A stretch of 64,000 bases of DNA. Source: Pseudomonas sp. Seg1. GTDB lineage: Bacteria; Pseudomonadota; Gammaproteobacteria; Pseudomonadales; Pseudomonadaceae. The stretch covers positions 5,669,001 through 5,733,000 of the forward strand of contig NZ_AP021903.1 in assembly GCF_018326005.1 (NCBI RefSeq), given 5' to 3'. The translations under genes and the position numbers were made by a program. Positions 62,802-64,000 of the stretch are shown here, one piece after another; positions within the stretch are counted from its first letter, which is position 1, and each line of letters opens with the position of its first letter. The notes beneath the pieces were generated by a model, which saw nothing but the letters and a program-made list of their open reading frames with translations, was not told the origin of the DNA and ran no database searches.

Positions 62802-63839
62802 ATGAAGCTCGCTCCCGCTCAACTCGGCAAACACCTGCAAGGCGCCCTCGCGCCGGTCTACATCATCAGTGGCGATGACCCGCTGCTGTGCCAGGAAGCC
62901 GCCGACGCCATCCGCAGTGCTGCGCGCCAGCAAGGTTTCGACGAACGTCAGGTCTTCGCCGCCGACGCCAATTTCGATTGGGGTACGTTGCTGCAGGCCG
63001 GCGCGAGCATGTCGTTGTTCGCCGAGAAACGCCTGCTGGAACTGCGTCTGCCTTCGGGCAAACCTGGTGACAAGGGCGCTGCCGCCTTCATCGAGTACTG
63101 CTCGCGCCCTGCGGAAGACACTGTGCTGCTGATCAGCCTGCCCAAGCTCGATGGCAGTGCGCAGAAGACCAAGTGGGGCAAGGCGCTGGTCGAAGGTCAG
63201 CAGACCCAGTTCATCCAGATCTGGCCGGTGGATGCCAATCAGCTGCCAAGCTGGATTCGTCAGCGTTTGTCGCAGGCCGGCTTGTCGGCCAGTCAGGACG
63301 CCGTCGAACTGATTGCCGCGCGCGTCGAGGGCAACCTGCTCGCCGCTGCGCAGGAAATCGAAAAGCTCAAGCTGATGGCCGAGGGTGGCCAGATTACCGT
63401 CGAAACGGTGCAGGCGGCTGTGGCCGACAGTGCACGATTCGACGTGTTTGGCCTGACCGATGCGGTGCTCAACGGTGAACCGGCCCACGCCCTGCGCATG
63501 CTCGAAGGCCTGCGTGGCGAGGGTGTCGAACCGCCAGTGATTCTCTGGGCGCTGGCGCGGGAGTTGCGCCTGCTGGCCAATATCTCGCTGCAATACAGCC
63601 AGGGCACGCCGCTGGACAAGTGTTTCAGTCAGGCGAAGCCACCGGTCTGGGACAAGCGCAAACCGTTAATGAGCAAAGCCCTGCAACGCTATACGGCGCA
63701 ACGCTGGGCGCAGTTGCTGCTCGAAGCGCAGCGCATCGATGCGCAGATCAAGGGCCAGGCGGCCGGATCGCCATGGATGAGCCTGAGTCGTTTGGCGTTA
63801 TTGATGGCCGGCCAGCGACTGTCTTTGCCTGCTGAATAA
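62802..63839 (+). CDS. holA: DNA polymerase III subunit delta
   Basis: A 345-residue clamp-loader subunit. APVYIISGDDPLLCQEAADAIRSAA near residue 18 is the AAA-like N-domain, GASMSLFAEKRLLELRLPSGKPG near 65, LISLPKLDGSAQKTKWGKAL near 108, and the C-terminal helical domain begins DVFGLTDAVLNGEPAHALRMLEGLRGEGVEPPVILWALARELRLLANI near 215. E. coli HolA is 343. The gene ends before a perfect 20-base palindrome. Confidence 0.95.
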   Translation: MKLAPAQLGKHLQGALAPVYIISGDDPLLCQEAADAIRSAARQQGFDERQVFAADANFDWGTLLQAGASMSLFAEKRLLELRLPSGKPGDKGAAAFIEYCSRPAEDTVLLISLPKLDGSAQKTKWGKALVEGQQTQFIQIWPVDANQLPSWIRQRLSQAGLSASQDAVELIAARVEGNLLAAAQEIEKLKLMAEGGQITVETVQAAVADSARFDVFGLTDAVLNGEPAHALRMLEGLRGEGVEPPVILWALARELRLLANISLQYSQGTPLDKCFSQAKPPVWDKRKPLMSKALQRYTAQRWAQLLLEAQRIDAQIKGQAAGSPWMSLSRLALLMAGQRLSLPAE

Positions 63840-63862
63840 GACGCTCAACCGCATAACGGCCA

Positions 63863-63882
63863 TTCGCGAGCCGGCTCGCGAA
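63863..63882. repeat. Perfect 20-base palindrome, REP-related
   Basis: TTCGCGAGCCGGCTCGCGAA reads the same on both strands. It resembles the core of the REP elements but lacks the usual GTGGGAG arms. Confidence 0.6.
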
Positions 63883-63977
63883 AGCGCCAGAACATTCCTA
63901 CACAACAGGCACTGGACAGACGCCCGACATCGGCAGATTATTTGCCGCGCAAAACCCACTCGATCGAGAGAACCCTC

Positions 63978-64000
63978 ATGAGCAAAAAGCCAGCGAAACA
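63978..64000 (+). CDS. N-terminus of a small basic protein, perhaps ArfA
   Basis: The last 23 bases read ATG then MSKKPAK. A GAGAG site lies just upstream. This start resembles that of the alternative ribosome-rescue factor ArfA of pseudomonads, a basic protein of about 55 residues. The window ends before any diagnostic part, so this is tentative. Confidence 0.45.

Overview
The window is a stretch of core chromosome from a Pseudomonas of the P. fluorescens group. The evidence is the high GC content, the gene orders phoH-ybeY-corC-lnt, leuS-lptE-holA and thiD-thiE-hemL, and the many REP-type palindromes between genes. I see no rRNA, tRNA, CRISPR array, prophage or intact insertion sequence. 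Genes are densely packed on both strands, and most gene-free stretches hold repeats.

Layout. 1-3459: the start of a DJ-1/PfpI protein, a small exported protein, a purine permease overlapping trmA. 3468-4394: a small DUF4160/DUF2442 cassette with its own dyad, possibly acquired. 4580-10306: a quinate/shikimate-type catabolic locus (aroQ-aroE, a TetR regulator, a fused 3-dehydroshikimate dehydratase, an MFS transporter). A sequence motif is shared by the aroQ promoter and the quiC/MFS divergent region. 10434-12312: an EamA exporter and an IclR regulator with a shared candidate operator. 12473-27458: a metallopeptidase, a hydrolase, a HAD/TesB pair, GNAT, a histone-deacetylase-like enzyme, a flavoprotein, RhlE, a second EamA exporter divergent from an Lrp regulator, two nucleases, envelope proteins and a glycosyltransferase. 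27601-33482: a NitT/TauT-type ABC transporter (ATPase, permease, binding protein), an aldehyde dehydrogenase and a divergent LysR regulator. 33479-43212: small exported proteins, HrpB, a cation-efflux protein, an Asn/Gln/Pro-rich protein, an Lrp regulator facing an unexplained short transcript-like unit, RluE and AMP nucleosidase. 43441-47539: an AidB-type acyl-CoA dehydrogenase and a hybrid sensor kinase. 48013-50751: thiD-thiE-hemL. 50977-54756: a Sel1-repeat protein, DUF1820, miaB and phoH. 54749-57888: ybeY, corC and lnt. 58012-64000: an ElyC-like protein, leuS, lptE, holA and the first codons of a small gene that may be arfA.

How genes work together. AroQ, AroE and the dehydratase interconvert and drain 3-dehydroquinate, shikimate and 3-dehydroshikimate toward protocatechuate, with the MFS protein as the likely importer and TetR as the likely local regulator. 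YbeY, PhoH, MiaB, TrmA, RluE, RhlE and HrpB serve RNA maturation. CorC, Lnt and LptE serve the envelope. ThiD and ThiE make thiamine phosphate and HemL makes 5-aminolevulinate.

The most unusual items are: (1) a 265-bp nested-palindrome element between corC and lnt, whose 32-bp end appears to supply the ribosome-binding site and start codon of lnt; (2) candidate operators shared within the TetR/quinate locus and within the IclR/EamA pair; (3) a terminator-capped unit of about 260 nt facing the Lrp gene at 40170 with no downstream gene; (4) a 132-bp tandem duplication of a REP pair at 30526-30790. All were found by eye and need database comparison.
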